From the NCBI GenBank assembly GCA_034696485.1, contig JAQIWT010001465.1:1-10693 (forward strand): a stretch of DNA of 10,693 nucleotides, in the 5' to 3' direction. The notes under the pieces are model-generated. The model made no database searches and was not told the DNA's origin. It saw nothing but the letters and a program-made list of their open reading frames with translations. Source of the DNA: Isohypsibius dastychi (lineage: Eukaryota; Tardigrada; Eutardigrada; Parachela; Isohypsibiidae). Position 1 is the stretch's first letter. Each line of letters begins with the position of its first letter. Below, piece by piece: positions 1-10,500 of the stretch. The position numbers and the translations under genes are program-made.

Positions 1-927
1 GCCAACTCCATTCCTTCCATTCCAGTGAGCCAGTCCAAGACTTTTTCTTCGGCGCGCAGATCTCCTGTAAAGTTCGAATGCGTTATATAATAAAACCATG
101 CTAGCCACTTTCTGAACTTTGCGAATTATAAATAGCTTCGTCGAAGCGCCACAAGCGCGAATAAAACCGATGCCAATAGAAATGTAAGTGATCGTACCAT
201 TGTATATCACAGGGTGCTTGTTGCGGAAGTAGACTAATGCCGGGAAGGAGGCAATACCGTGCAGCTTTGCAAGCTTTTTGTCGTTGACTTTAACAAAAGG
301 AATTTCATAGCGATCGGTGTCGTCGTCGATATTCTCCAGTTCTTTCAGAATCTCCTCACATTCTTTGTTCCCAGGAGTATCTGAAAATAATACGTACGGT
401 ATGGGTGCAAGTTAAATCAAAACAATCGTTCAGATTTCCGATGAAAAAATTGTGTTGGACCCAGGTCAGCCGTACGGACGAAAAACGAGAATTTTACAAA
501 ATGGATTTTCTGATGAATCCGAATATTGAATTAAAATTCTTATAATAAAAGCAAACAAGAGAAGCAAGGAATTTCAGGTGATATTGAGTTACTTTGACTC
601 GGAAGTGAAAGCTGTCGCATGAAACACGATACGAACCAGCTCTACTCCCTAAAAAAATTCACGAAATATACCGGTTGAATCGATTGACCACAAAAACTCA
701 TCTTTCTGAAGTGCTTTTAAAAATGGGAGCACCGTTTCGACGTTCAAAACTTCAATGCGCTTACAGAAGAAAACGGCAACGAAGTCGTGTTTTTCGAGTA
801 AAGCATCCAGTGCTTGCTTATCAACATCTTCGATAACGTCTTCGTTGAGACCGGCACTGGTTGACAGGAGCAAAAACAATACTGAAATAATCCCAGCTGC
901 TGATGTTGATATTCCAAAACGATGCAT
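1..927 (-). CDS. Secretory-pathway thioredoxin-fold protein, redox-degenerate (5' part, three exons)
   Basis: Seen: exons 927-765, 380-198 and 64-1 join in frame (introns 384 and 133 bp, GT-AG) to give about 136 residues; the gene continues past the window start. The first ATG is followed by a hydrophobic stretch (about residues 11-25, AAGIISVLFLLLSTS), a typical signal peptide. Residues about 30-130 read as a thioredoxin fold: beta strand DFVAVFFY ending at 55, active-site region TPGNKEC (56-62), and ASFPALVYF, whose Pro101 is the cis-proline. Where PDI-type domains have CxxC there is NxxC, so the nucleophilic cysteine is missing and only Cys62 remains. Inference: an ER or secreted thioredoxin-like protein working by binding or structure rather than dithiol exchange. 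It resembles arthropod proteins with several degenerate thioredoxin domains, so the missing part may hold more domains. I do not know a gene name. The fold is well supported; the function is not. Confidence 0.82.
381..764 (-). other. Intron 1 of the thioredoxin-like gene
   Basis: This 384 bp interval starts with GTAAGC and ends with TTATTTTCAG on the minus strand. It splits the Tyr55 codon (T + AT), restoring FVAVFFY followed by TPGNKEC. Reading through the donor would give an unrelated tail and a stop near 649. It is about six times longer than most introns here. It is AT-rich, and I see no gene, RNA or repeat in it. Confidence 0.88.
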
Positions 928-1478
928 TCTGTGGTGAAAACCAAGAGATCTCAGTTACCCATCCGGATGAAAGTAAACTTGGTGACTGAACGAGAACTTG
1001 ATTCAACGCTCTGGCCTACAGAAGCATCAAGTCAAGCAAGATCTCTCGAGTTGCAATATCCGTAATCAGACGTAAGGGCAGCAAGATCCTTTCAACTGCG
1101 ATTATTTTTGTCTTTCTGACTGTCTAAGACCCAAAAAATTCGCAATCCATAAATAGATTCGGTTGGTAATTATATGTTCTGCTCTCCTCTAATGGATATG
1201 CCCCTGCTTTTCACAGTCACTTCTCGTTGCTCGTTTCCGGCTGCCGTCATTCGTACGCAAAATAACAGCTGATCAGGTGTGCGTCCACTTTGAATGCACA
1301 ACATTCGAAACCGACAACACTGGCCAACAACATTTTTAATAATAACTGGTTTTATATACAAACTAAGACTAAAAGGTTAACTTATTCGGAAAAAGATCTG
1401 CAACAATAACATCAGTTGAAAAGCCTTACTGGTAATCGTGAAGGCCGGATAAAAGATGAAAAGCTGTTACATGTCTGG
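928..1478 (-). promoter_or_regulatory. Spacer: CDC40 3' UTR and thioredoxin-like gene promoter/5' UTR
   Basis: This 551 bp gap separates two minus-strand genes. No ORF in it has recognisable similarity. The part next to 1478 must carry the CDC40 3' UTR, with a possible 73 bp UTR intron (1470-1398) and an ATTAAA element at 1340-1335. The part next to 928 must carry the start of the thioredoxin-like transcript. Two bases before its ATG lies a pyrimidine-rich 3' splice-site-like string ending CACCACAG, so a 5' UTR intron or trans-splice acceptor is possible. A candidate donor (GTAGGC) about 90 bases upstream is weak. No clear TATA box is visible, and transcript ends cannot be placed from sequence alone. 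Confidence 0.6.
1335..1340 (-). terminator. Possible CDC40 polyadenylation signal (ATTAAA)
   Basis: The minus strand reads ATTAAA about 140 bases after the CDC40 stop codon. This is the commonest variant of AATAAA, and I saw no canonical AATAAA between the stop and this point. Such hexamers occur often by chance in AT-rich DNA, so support is weak. Confidence 0.25.
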
Positions 1479-4001
1479 TTAATCCCACAACTTGATGGCT
1501 CCATCCCATCCACAAGTCGCAATTTTAGATGTTTCATGAGGATGCCAGATAACGGATATGCAGCAACGGTCGTGTGCTTTCCATTTGGACAAAATCCTCG
1601 TTGTTTTCCAATCCCAGACGAAGACGTTTCCATTTGCATCTCCGGATAACACATAGCTAAAATGAAATTATGATGAAGTTAACATTCAGAAATAAGTGAA
1701 AGTTTCAAATGTTCTTTGAAGATGCGTACCTCATATCGGGAGAAAAATCTGGTTGACAAGCGTATCCAGCACTCTGTCAAGCAAAAGGTCATCGCAGCAG
1801 TCCACTGAAATTGATTGATCACACTTACCATATGACCCCCGAATGTCTTCTTTCGGTTGAACTTGTATCGATTAAGGCATGAGAATATCATAACTTTGTT
1901 ATCCATAGACTGCATAGCACACCATTTTCCTGAAGAAGACACGTCATATTATAGTACATTATACTAGATAATTCACAAAACGGAATAAATAATTAAACTC
2001 ACCATTTGGTGCCTGAGTAACAGCGGGCATGGAATGCATTCCAGGATCGGCAATGTACTTCATATCAACCGGAATATCCCTGAAAGAGAAAGTGATCCAC
2101 TCAGAAACGTGTACACCAAACCCATGGCGATGCAAAAACTCACCATTCCCAAATCCTGATACTCTTGTCGTCAGAAGTACTGATAAACCGCCTGTTATCA
2201 TCGATGAAAGTGATGGAATTAACAGCTCCGAGATGCCTGTCATATTCTTGAACAATTTCATTAGACCTGGTATCCCACTGAAACGATTAACTCATATAAG
2301 ATGTCGCTAGATGAAATTCGGATCAACAACACTCACGCATAATATCTTCTTATCCTGCATCCCACAAACAAACAGATGCTGCTTGTCCTCATCTGGATGG
2401 AATTTAACACAATACGCTGTCTTATGTGTCGGTGACTGATACCGTCCAATACATTCTCCTGGAATGACAAATTCTGTGGTGAGACATGAACACATCACAA
2501 TTTCAGCAAAGCTAACCTTTTTCAGTGTCCCATAGCTTTATCCACCGATCATACCCAGTGGACAGAAACTGCGAACCGGTGTTGTTGAAATTGACATCAC
2601 GAACAGCTTGACGATGGCCCATGTATGTCCTGACGCACTCCCGGTCACCATAAACTTGCCATAGCTAAATAATACACATGATTATTAGGAGGTCTTAAAA
2701 CGAAACGTAGTTGATGGTTTACTTTGATCTTGGTATCCATTCCAGCAGATAACATCAGATGGGCAGATTTCGGAAACCATCTAATGGCGGCAACTCCACG
2801 ATTATGGCCTACCCAGCTATGGAGCAGAGACTTCGGCAGATAGCATTTCTCTGGCGGTTCATCTGAGCGCAAGTTAACACCGACATCTTGCGGGACATGA
2901 AGGAAAGATCGTCCCATATAATCCACGGGATTTTTAACTGTTGAGAAATCATCCAGCAGGGCTCGTAAGGTTCATATAATACAACTTACGATGTAGCTGA
3001 GTGGTTTCCTCAACTGGCTTATCTTCGAAAACACGTTGTCGGCGTTTCTTTTTGGCGAGAAAATCTTTGATTTCTTCCATGTCTTCCTGCAATTCATACC
3101 TTTAGCAAAAATATCACAACGTGTTTCGCCCGAGTTTTCACCCACTTCAGATGGTTTCGCTACTGTCGATTCATCCTCAAACCCGGCCCAGGGACCTTGG
3201 AAATTATCAATGTCATCCGGATTGTCATTTCTTGCTCTTTTCCTGGTCAGTTTTGTATCGGGAACGTCTATTATGCTAGCCCCTGTGGCGAAAAATTTGG
3301 GTTAACCCAAACGAAACGGCATAGCGATAAAGAATAATACACAGTCGCGTTCGAAAACAGAACATATTTCCTAGGTTTGTCAGATAAATTAAAATAGCGA
3401 GACGTACCTTTTTTCTTTTCTGCTTCATCCAACTTTCCAATAATTTTAGTTCCCGTTTCGCTATGGCTGGGATCCAGTGCATAACCAAGCTGAGCAAAAC
3501 TTCTTCGCTGCATCTCAAACTGGAACTCGCTGACAATGGCTGGCTCCACAAACCCAGTCAATGTGTTCCTATGGGACTTCTGGGTTTCTGTCAGATTTGG
3601 ATTTTCCGGACCAACCTGCAAACATACACATAATATGAATCCACAAACCTGAAAGTACGAAGAAGCCGCTCCCGTGTCATAGGCACAAAATTCTAACCTG
3701 TGGTGCATAGAGATCGTCAAATTTCGCATTGAATGTCAATTCTTTCGACGATGGATTAATCACGGCCATTGTATTGTCTTTGCTCTGTAGGATAAAATAC
3801 TTCAACAACAAACCTTTTTTAACAACTGAATTTCGCACGTACCAAAAACTCAACCGATGGAGCTGAATGTACGGTAACTGACATCACACGAGATGGAATC
3901 TGTAAATTAAGAGGAGCGCTTTCGAGTGTACCGCCAGCGATTCCAGCTTCGTGACCCTCGTCGTCCTCTCCATAGTTTTGGAGTGCAGATAAGCCAGCCA
4001 T
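1479..4001 (-). CDS. CDC40: Pre-mRNA-processing factor 17 (CDC40/PRP17), complete, 13 exons
   Basis: Known role: Prp17/Cdc40 is a nuclear WD40 spliceosome protein needed for the second catalytic step of splicing. Seen: exons 4001-3843, 3784-3698, 3615-3408, 3282-3146, 3086-2990, 2937-2723, 2664-2517, 2458-2337, 2277-2144, 2079-2003, 1929-1829, 1773-1730 and 1656-1479 total 1,707 bp, or 568 residues plus TAA (human about 579). Introns are 52-125 bp. The family N-terminal block is at about 83-132 ([28 protein letters not shown]), then an acidic/basic linker ([16 protein letters not shown]) and [17 protein letters not shown] at about 238-254. Seven WD repeats fill about 268-568, including [22 protein letters not shown] and a final [11 protein letters not shown] with stop. 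The start is the first ATG (context AAGGATGG); the frame is open upstream but has no earlier ATG. The 3145-3087 intron (GTGGGT donor) was chosen because it restores AKPSEED. The gene is intact. Confidence 0.97.
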
Positions 4002-4167
4002 CCTTGCCTGCAGTGCACGCTCGGAAGAAAGTCTCGAGACCTTAAGCACACGATTTCTTATTTCGACAAACAGCAAAATTTTACAAGCAGCAGAGAATCG
4101 CGATGAGATGGGATGTGGTGTGGTGATTTAGTAGAAATCAAATTGTCATGTGCGTGCGGATCATCGG

Positions 4168-4219
4168 CCCCCCCCCTTACCGGTACATATCAATCTAGAT
4201 TGCCCCCACCCCCAACCCC
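4168..4219. repeat. C-tract cluster with 12 bp palindrome (G-quadruplex-prone on minus strand)
   Basis: A run of nine C (4168-4176) is followed by the perfect palindrome CAATCTAGATTG (4191-4202), then C5-A-C5-AA-C4 (4203-4219) and a T run. The minus strand therefore carries G4-TT-G5-T-G5, then a 26-base spacer containing the palindrome, then G9. Three closely spaced G-runs plus a distant fourth could form a G-quadruplex with one long hairpin loop. The composition is direct; the structure is inference. Confidence 0.6.
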
Positions 4220-4324
4220 TTTTTTGCGTGTGTGCTTCCTTCCTTGTCCGAGACGGAAATGCGCGGAAAGAATTTCTCACAGTGTTTTACTTTAAAACAG
4301 GAAGCTTGTTTTGACTTTACGTGA

Positions 4325-4367
4325 ATGTTCCTAGACTTGTAATATGTTGAAAGTGATACCCCACTGA
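4325..4367 (+). other. Two tiny upstream ORFs in the putative PRKDC leader
   Basis: ATG at 4325-4327 opens a five-codon ORF (MFLDL, stop TAA ending 4342). ATG at 4344-4346 opens a seven-codon ORF (MLKVIPH, stop TGA ending 4367). If transcription starts upstream of them, both precede the main ATG at 4511 and could lower its translation. Short ORFs like these are common by chance, and the transcription start is unknown. Confidence 0.3.
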
Positions 4368-4420
4368 TCTGGAACCGTTTGTTCGGTCACAAACGAATTT
4401 TACTCTGCAAATATCGTGAC

Positions 4421-4502
4421 GTGAGTCAATTTGATCAGAAAATTGCATTTGTGTTATCAGAAGCGCTGTCAGATTCGCGTGTTGAGCCTTATTTGTTTTC
4501 AG
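4421..4502 (+). other. Probable 5' UTR intron of PRKDC
   Basis: A strong donor, GAC|GTGAGT, at 4421 and a strong acceptor, TTTGTTTTCAG, ending at 4502 bound 82 bp, within the size range of the other introns. Splicing would place the leader eight bases before the ATG at 4511 (AGAAAATGG). The plus frame open from 4379 upstream of that ATG has no ATG of its own, so it is best read as untranslated. The acceptor could instead be a spliced-leader trans-splice site. Confidence 0.6.
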
Positions 4503-4510
4503 ATCAGAAA

Positions 4511-7500
4511 ATGGAATTCAAGGTCGTGAAGGAATGTCTGGAATCGCTCTCGAATGGAGTTGAGACGGGAACGCCGGACGAGGAATTGTTGCAGCTGATT
4601 GAGAAAATCACCGCAGCATGCATTTCGGAAACTTTTGTATCCAAGCCAGGTATATTACCTGTGCATATTTCCTGTCTTTTTTACCCATTTGTTGATCGTG
4701 TGAAATTTGAAAAGGCACGATTATGGCCCTCATCACAAAGGAAAACAGAAATCTGTGTGATTCAGTGGACGCATTGCTTTCAAAAGAGGATACTGTAATT
4801 GTTCTAAGCTTCCTTTTGGTTCTCTTGCTGGGAATTTATAACGCATTACTTTATTGCAGTATCCGGCATCTATATCTGCTTCGCTCGAGTTTTTAGGAAA
4901 ATTACTTGCGCATTACGTCGGAAACGCTGATGCAGTGAGCGTGCTGTCCCAAACTTTGACTCGAATTATGGTATATACCGGTGTACAGTACAATTTCGTA
5001 GAATTCAAAAACCTTAGTTATGTTGTTCTGTATTTGAAGAGCATAGCGACCGGCGCATGGACTCGCTGCCGGTCTGCGAAAAATCGCGCCGCTGGAGTGG
5101 AATTGCTGATAGCGGTAAGTTTCGTAAGTTTCGGTAAGTAAGTTTGATAAAAGCTAGAAGATAATGTCGTAGGTCGTCAGTTTCGCTTCGGATGTAAAAT
5201 GTTCGCTGGAGTTGAGACAACATCTAAATAACATGGTGAATGATGTTCAGCGAAATCCAAAAGCAGTTAGCGTTACAGGTAAGTTGTTTGACAGTTGTTT
5301 GTCTCCTTTGTTGTCTAGAATTGCTCTCTGTGTTTAGTTAAACAACCGCTGTACAAGTTTTTTGGATTGATCGCACAGTATTACCCCGATCTCATGGAAG
5401 ACCACGCCGAAGTTTTATCAAAGATATTCTTTTCCGAGCTGGCATATGAAGTATACTATACCTTATGTCTTGCCGTTGATATATCAGCTTCGTTGTTTTA
5501 AGACGGATCCTAATGCGAAATCGTCCAAATACGGCGTGGTTGCCGGATGTCTTGACGGAATGGATGGTTTTCTGCATAATTTCGAACCTCATTTCCAGAT
5601 TCCAGGACCAGGAGGTCAGTTTTTTGGTCAGTCTTGACCAGCGGGCTTGTTCTAAAATGTTGCCCTTTGTGACAGGTTTCTCATCTCGTTTGGAGTTCCT
5701 GTTTGACCGATGCGGCAAAGTTATCCATAAGCATGATATGAATCGGTATGCGATGGTGTTTTCGGCGCTTAACTTGCTTCACAGACATATGGAAAAGTTT
5801 CGGAAATTCCTGCTCGATAGCAAACGTAGTGGACCTGTGTTCCAAGCCCTGTATGCTGATTTTTTATTTTGGGCGAATCATCGAGCAAACCGAGAAGCAT
5901 CGAAACTTGGCTACAACACTTTGGAGTCGTTCTTGAAAGAAGTACGAACTTTTTCTACTGAATGTATACCCCAACAAGGTTCACGTTGATTATTTTTTCT
6001 TTACAGATGTCTCTGAGTATTCTGGCGGCTCTTGACGAAAACGATAATGTCGCATCAGCGAAGCAGGCCTATGCGTTCTTCGATGGCAAGCTGTTGGAAT
6101 CTTTGAAGGATACCGAGAACACCCGAGAATACACATTAGCGCTTAGGGGATACGGCTATTTTATGAAAGTTTGCCGGATGCTGACCTCCCCTGAAAACGT
6201 CGAGTCTTTGATTACGGAGATGATCTGTAAAAGCGAACAAATGTTTTCCAGTAGAACGGTTGGCGAATCGGCTGAAGAATCTTTGGAAAATCTGCCAAGT
6301 TTTGTGGAAGCGTTGGCCCTGATGGTTCATTCTGCAGACTGCCAAGCTCCTTTCGCCTTTCTTGCCGTATCCGAACGTCTCTGCATTTTGTTGATGGATT
6401 CGTTTCCGCGGTTCACTTCTGCTCAGCAGCACTTCGGATGCCAGGCCCTCGTCAAAGTTTTCTTTGTAACGAACAAGCTGGATGCCTCATCGGAAGATTC
6501 TGTTGGAAACATTGGTATTTCCGGTCGACTTTCGGCTGGTCATCTTATTTTATGTATTTTACCTTTCAGTTTATCAAGGCCTTATCCGTTCTTGTTCCTA
6601 TCCAATTCCCGCTGACACAGACGATAAAGCACCGCAGCTGCTGAAGAAGGGAGTTTCTTACAAAGATTACATTATTATGTGGAGAAAGCTGGTCAACTGT
6701 AATTATAATGAGGTAAGAATTTCGAACTTTGTTTTTTTTCTCGAAACTAGAACATTAGCTTTCAGGACATTTTGTTGGACTTCGGAGCGAAAGAGTACGA
6801 AGTTCGCCGAATGAAAGTGGTGATATTCGACGCTCTGATGAAGGCGGCTCTGCGGGTGATTAAATCGCTGAATTTCGATCTGGTTGCTTCCGACGCTGAT
6901 GAGGAAACAGCTTCATCTGCCCTCACACCGGTGAACAAAAAGCCGTCGAAGGAGCAGGATTTTCAGATCTTCTTTTCGTTAGAGCAGCTTCTGACCCCTG
7001 TTCTCAAAGAAGCTCCACCTGATGCCATCGCGAAATGGTGTCCTGAATTTTGCCGGGAGATTATTATGCTGTTGGAAAAGCACCCTTTGGTAGCTGGACT
7101 GTATCGGTTTCTTTCGAACTGGTGGATCTGCGCAAAAGAATCATCCCGCAGGCCAGAAAATTCGGAAGATATGGATGTTGATGAAGAATTCGACGAACCC
7201 ATGGTGGTGGATGGCGCTGTTGGTCTTGGAGATCCGGAAGACTTCACAGTCAGGTCGTTCGTGAATGAGCTGATCGGAAAACTTCCAAACTTCACCGACG
7301 AAGTCCTTGTCGCCGCTTTATATGTGGTTTTGAATGCACCAGCCCCCGCGTTGAAGTCATGCTTCCATTTGTTGGAGTCGCCATTAAAGCTCGCTCTGCA
7401 AGCTGGAAGGAGTGATTTGCAGCTGGCGGAAGCGTGTGTCGAGGCTCTTAGTCGACTTTGCTTCGTACAATTCTCCATTGCTGATATGGCGCCGATGTTC

Positions 7501-10500
7501 CCTGGAGTGTTGCCACTTCTGGATCATTATCTACAAAGCCAGTCACTCGACGTAATGGAGCGGTCCAAACTTGCAACCTTGAAGAACTCGAAGCGCCGAA
7601 TGAAAACTAATCTGCGATCGGATGAGACTGATCTGACAAAGATTCGGGGATTGATCATGCGCTTCCTTGGACAACTCGGCGGGAAATGCAACAGCTATGT
7701 AATTGGATCGGATTTCGTGGACAATATCAAGGAGCGTGCCGTAGCTTGGGACATGGAAAACCACCTGCAGTTTGCTCTACCGTTCGCCGACATGGTGCTC
7801 ACGAATTTTTATCTCGACGATTTGGTTCCCCGAGTCTGTGAACTAAGCTTGAACAGCCCGGATCGGGCGACCAAGGTTGCGGCTTGTGAGTTACTTCATT
7901 CCATTACCATCTTTCTCATTGGTACCAACGCTAATATCCCAAAAGAGCGCCGGAAGTGGTCCACAATGTTGGGATTTATTGCCAAATTATTTCCCCGTCT
8001 TCTGGAATTGGCCTGCGATGTTGAGCCAGTCGCGACGCAGATGTTTTGTCCTTTGGTCAACCAGATTGTGCATTGGTATTCGCGTAGCGCTCTCAAAGCT
8101 GCGCGTGAGGCGGAAGTTATTCTGGACTGTATCGTGGAAGGGTTAGTGAGTGAACAGAACTCCTTGATCCGGGACTTCAGTGCACAGTGTGTGGCGGAAT
8201 ATTTGGAAATGGCCATCAGATCTGCCGGAAAATCCAGCGAAGTTTCACCGCCGATCGTATCGTTACTCGACCGCTTGATGAGTCTAGCATGTCATTCCAG
8301 TGAGGCTTTCATTCCCATTAATTTTGGTGTTCACCAGAGATGACCTTTCATTGTTATTTAGATGCCACCAAACGATTTGGAGCTGCACTAGCCTTCAACC
8401 ACTGTTACAAAGTGTTCCGTGAAAACAAGCCCACCGCAGAGATGTTTACAATCGCGTTGGTTGTAAACTTTACAAAGAGCTTGGCTATGACTCGCAACGA
8501 TACTACCGGATTCGACGCTACAAATGTCATAAAACTGTGTCTGGATCATCTGAACCGAATTGTTTCTAAATTTGCGAAAGAACTTGCAAAGCCGTCGTCG
8601 AAGCGGCGACGTGTTGTTGCCTTGAAAGAGCCCACGCTTTCCGATCTTGTTGACTGGCTGTTACTTCAAGGCTGCCGATCGGAAGGTGATTGCCGCGTTA
8701 AAAGTCTGGAGCTGTTCGAGAAGTTCGCCGCGGCGCTGAATGGTGCGAATGGTGCTGCGTACTATTTTGATAATCTGACTATCGAGAAACGAATCCCGTG
8801 GCTCATGAAGTGTTTCATGAACGGCGGCGTGGATCCGGATGTGGAACAAAGATCTGTGTTGAACCAAGACCTGTTGAATACTTCGGATGTAGTGGCACAG
8901 TGTAAAGTCATGGAGCAGCTGGCCGCACCGTTGGACTGTTTCACCTGGGCGTTCCAGAATGTCTACCTGAAACCACTGCATGTCGCCGGTTCTCAGGAAT
9001 GGGAGGAATTCATCTCTGTGTTGGAAAAGCTGGTGACCTTTATCCGCAAGTGGTCTCCAGGTGGAGGAACGCCATTATCTGTACTCGTCAAATTTCGGAA
9101 AATCAAGTCGTTTGTGACTGTCAGAATTACGGACTTTATTTTGAGCCTCCTGGTCACTTTCAAATCAGATGGAGCCAAGCTCATACCGGCTGTATTGACG
9201 GGAGAAGATTACTTGGATGTTTTGGTTCGGATGGTTTTTGAACCGGATTTCTTGGATCTTGAAGCAAATGGTGTTGATCAGTCCGGTAAGATAAGTAAAT
9301 TATGACGATGATCAGTTTTACTTTGTGTTCGACTAACCAAAATCCTCTAGTCAATATACGAAGTAATATGTTGTTTTACGATTTAATAGTTTTATTTAGC
9401 AGTCTTGTTTATTGCAGGTCAACTACTTCGGCAAATGCAGCGAGTGTTGTCGTCGACTATCAAGTTTCTTGGTCCGAAATTTATCAACCAGTTAAAAGAA
9501 TCGTTCGGAAATTTTTTGACCATCGAAAACAATGACATCCTGAAGAGGCTGTCTGAACACAAGCCCATTCCGCGTGCATTCGTCGAGGGATTCTGTTTGA
9601 TTCACAGTCTGGGCCTGACATCTTCTTACTTGGATGCAAAAGAGATGGATGAAAAACAAGTGTTCGCTCAGCTCCTGCTCTTGATTCAGAATGATTTAAA
9701 GCTGAAGTATGACGCTTGTGGGGGGCGGGCTGACCTTTGGAGTGCAACCGATGTCTCTAAAGAAAAGCTGGTGTTCAGGGTGCTTCTTCAGTTCACTACG
9801 AATTTTGGGGATCTGATCTCACATTTGTTCCTGGACCCGGATATGGCTAGACTGTTCCATAAACTCAAAGGCACTTTATTCAGATTTATGTTCGCGGACG
9901 ACAAAACTCTGCAGAAAATCTTCATTGATACAGTCTTTCCGGAAAAGAAACCGGGAGATCAAATGGGGCAAATTGAGATCGGTGTGCGAAATCGTTTGTT
10001 GAAGGATTCGTTGACCTTTCTGACCGGAAGCAAACTCGCTAGGAAGGCTCATGGTTCGAGCTTTGTGCTTGCGGTCTTGCAACCTTATGGAATGTTCCTC
10101 TCAACCACAAAGAACTCATTCGACGATACCGTGAGGTCAGTTCTGGATGTTTTCCGGTTGATCCTTGCGTTGGACCCGCTTGTGAGTGTTCAGGTACTTG
10201 TTCATCTTTGTGCAAATTTGTGAATCTGAAACATATTCCAGATTTTTCAAAAGCCGTCACAAGGAGCTGACCTCGTAGGTTACTACATCTGGATACTCCG
10301 CACACCATCTTCGAACAACCCAGTGGTGGCATCGACGAAGAACTATGCTCTTTCACTGCTGCCATTTTTCTTATCTTCAAACTCAAAAGCGGAAGTGGAG
10401 GAAGCGATCGAAAGCCTGTCCATAAATGATTTCCCAATCAAGGCAGCAGAACTTATCAACGAACGTCGAACTCAGTATTTGGATGCCGTCAACAGGCTTC

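Larger units (their letters stand above)
4002..4510. promoter_or_regulatory. Divergent promoter region between CDC40 and PRKDC
   Basis: The ATGs of CDC40 (minus) and PRKDC (plus) are 509 bp apart, pointing away from each other. This space must hold both 5' UTRs and both promoters. It contains C-rich tracts (4168-4219) around a 12 bp palindrome, two tiny upstream ORFs on the plus strand, and a probable PRKDC 5' UTR intron at 4421-4502. I see no convincing TATA box for either gene. That would suit a TATA-less bidirectional housekeeping promoter, but this is inference. Confidence 0.75.

Noticed and set aside
929-958. 30 bp GTAACT...CACCACAG intron-like segment before the thioredoxin-like ATG
   Set aside because: Too short for an animal spliceosomal intron; only the acceptor part is kept as a possible splice site with a donor further upstream.
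3271-3729. Minus-strand 152-codon continuous ORF as a stand-alone gene
   Set aside because: Only its middle (3615-3408) is coding, as exon 3 of CDC40; both ends run through introns, as shown by GT-AG sites and restored family motifs.
4113-4295. Small plus-strand ORF in the divergent promoter
   Set aside because: Its Pro/Cys-rich content comes from the C-tracts, and it shows no domain or conserved motif.
4379-4510. In-frame extension of PRKDC upstream of the ATG at 4511
   Set aside because: The open stretch has no ATG, contains a strong GTGAGT donor and a TTTGTTTTCAG acceptor, and does not resemble the DNA-PKcs N-terminus; it is better read as 5' UTR plus intron.
6963-7478. 171-codon antisense open frame
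   Set aside because: It lies fully opposite the conserved DNA-PKcs exon 10, is Ser/Thr/Lys-rich without any domain, and is explained as a shadow of the real gene.
7896-8216. Antisense 106-codon ORF, plus the overlapping plus-strand 89-codon ORF at 7877-8146
   Set aside because: Both are alternate frames of the conserved block TKVAACELLHS through LACDVEP of PRKDC.
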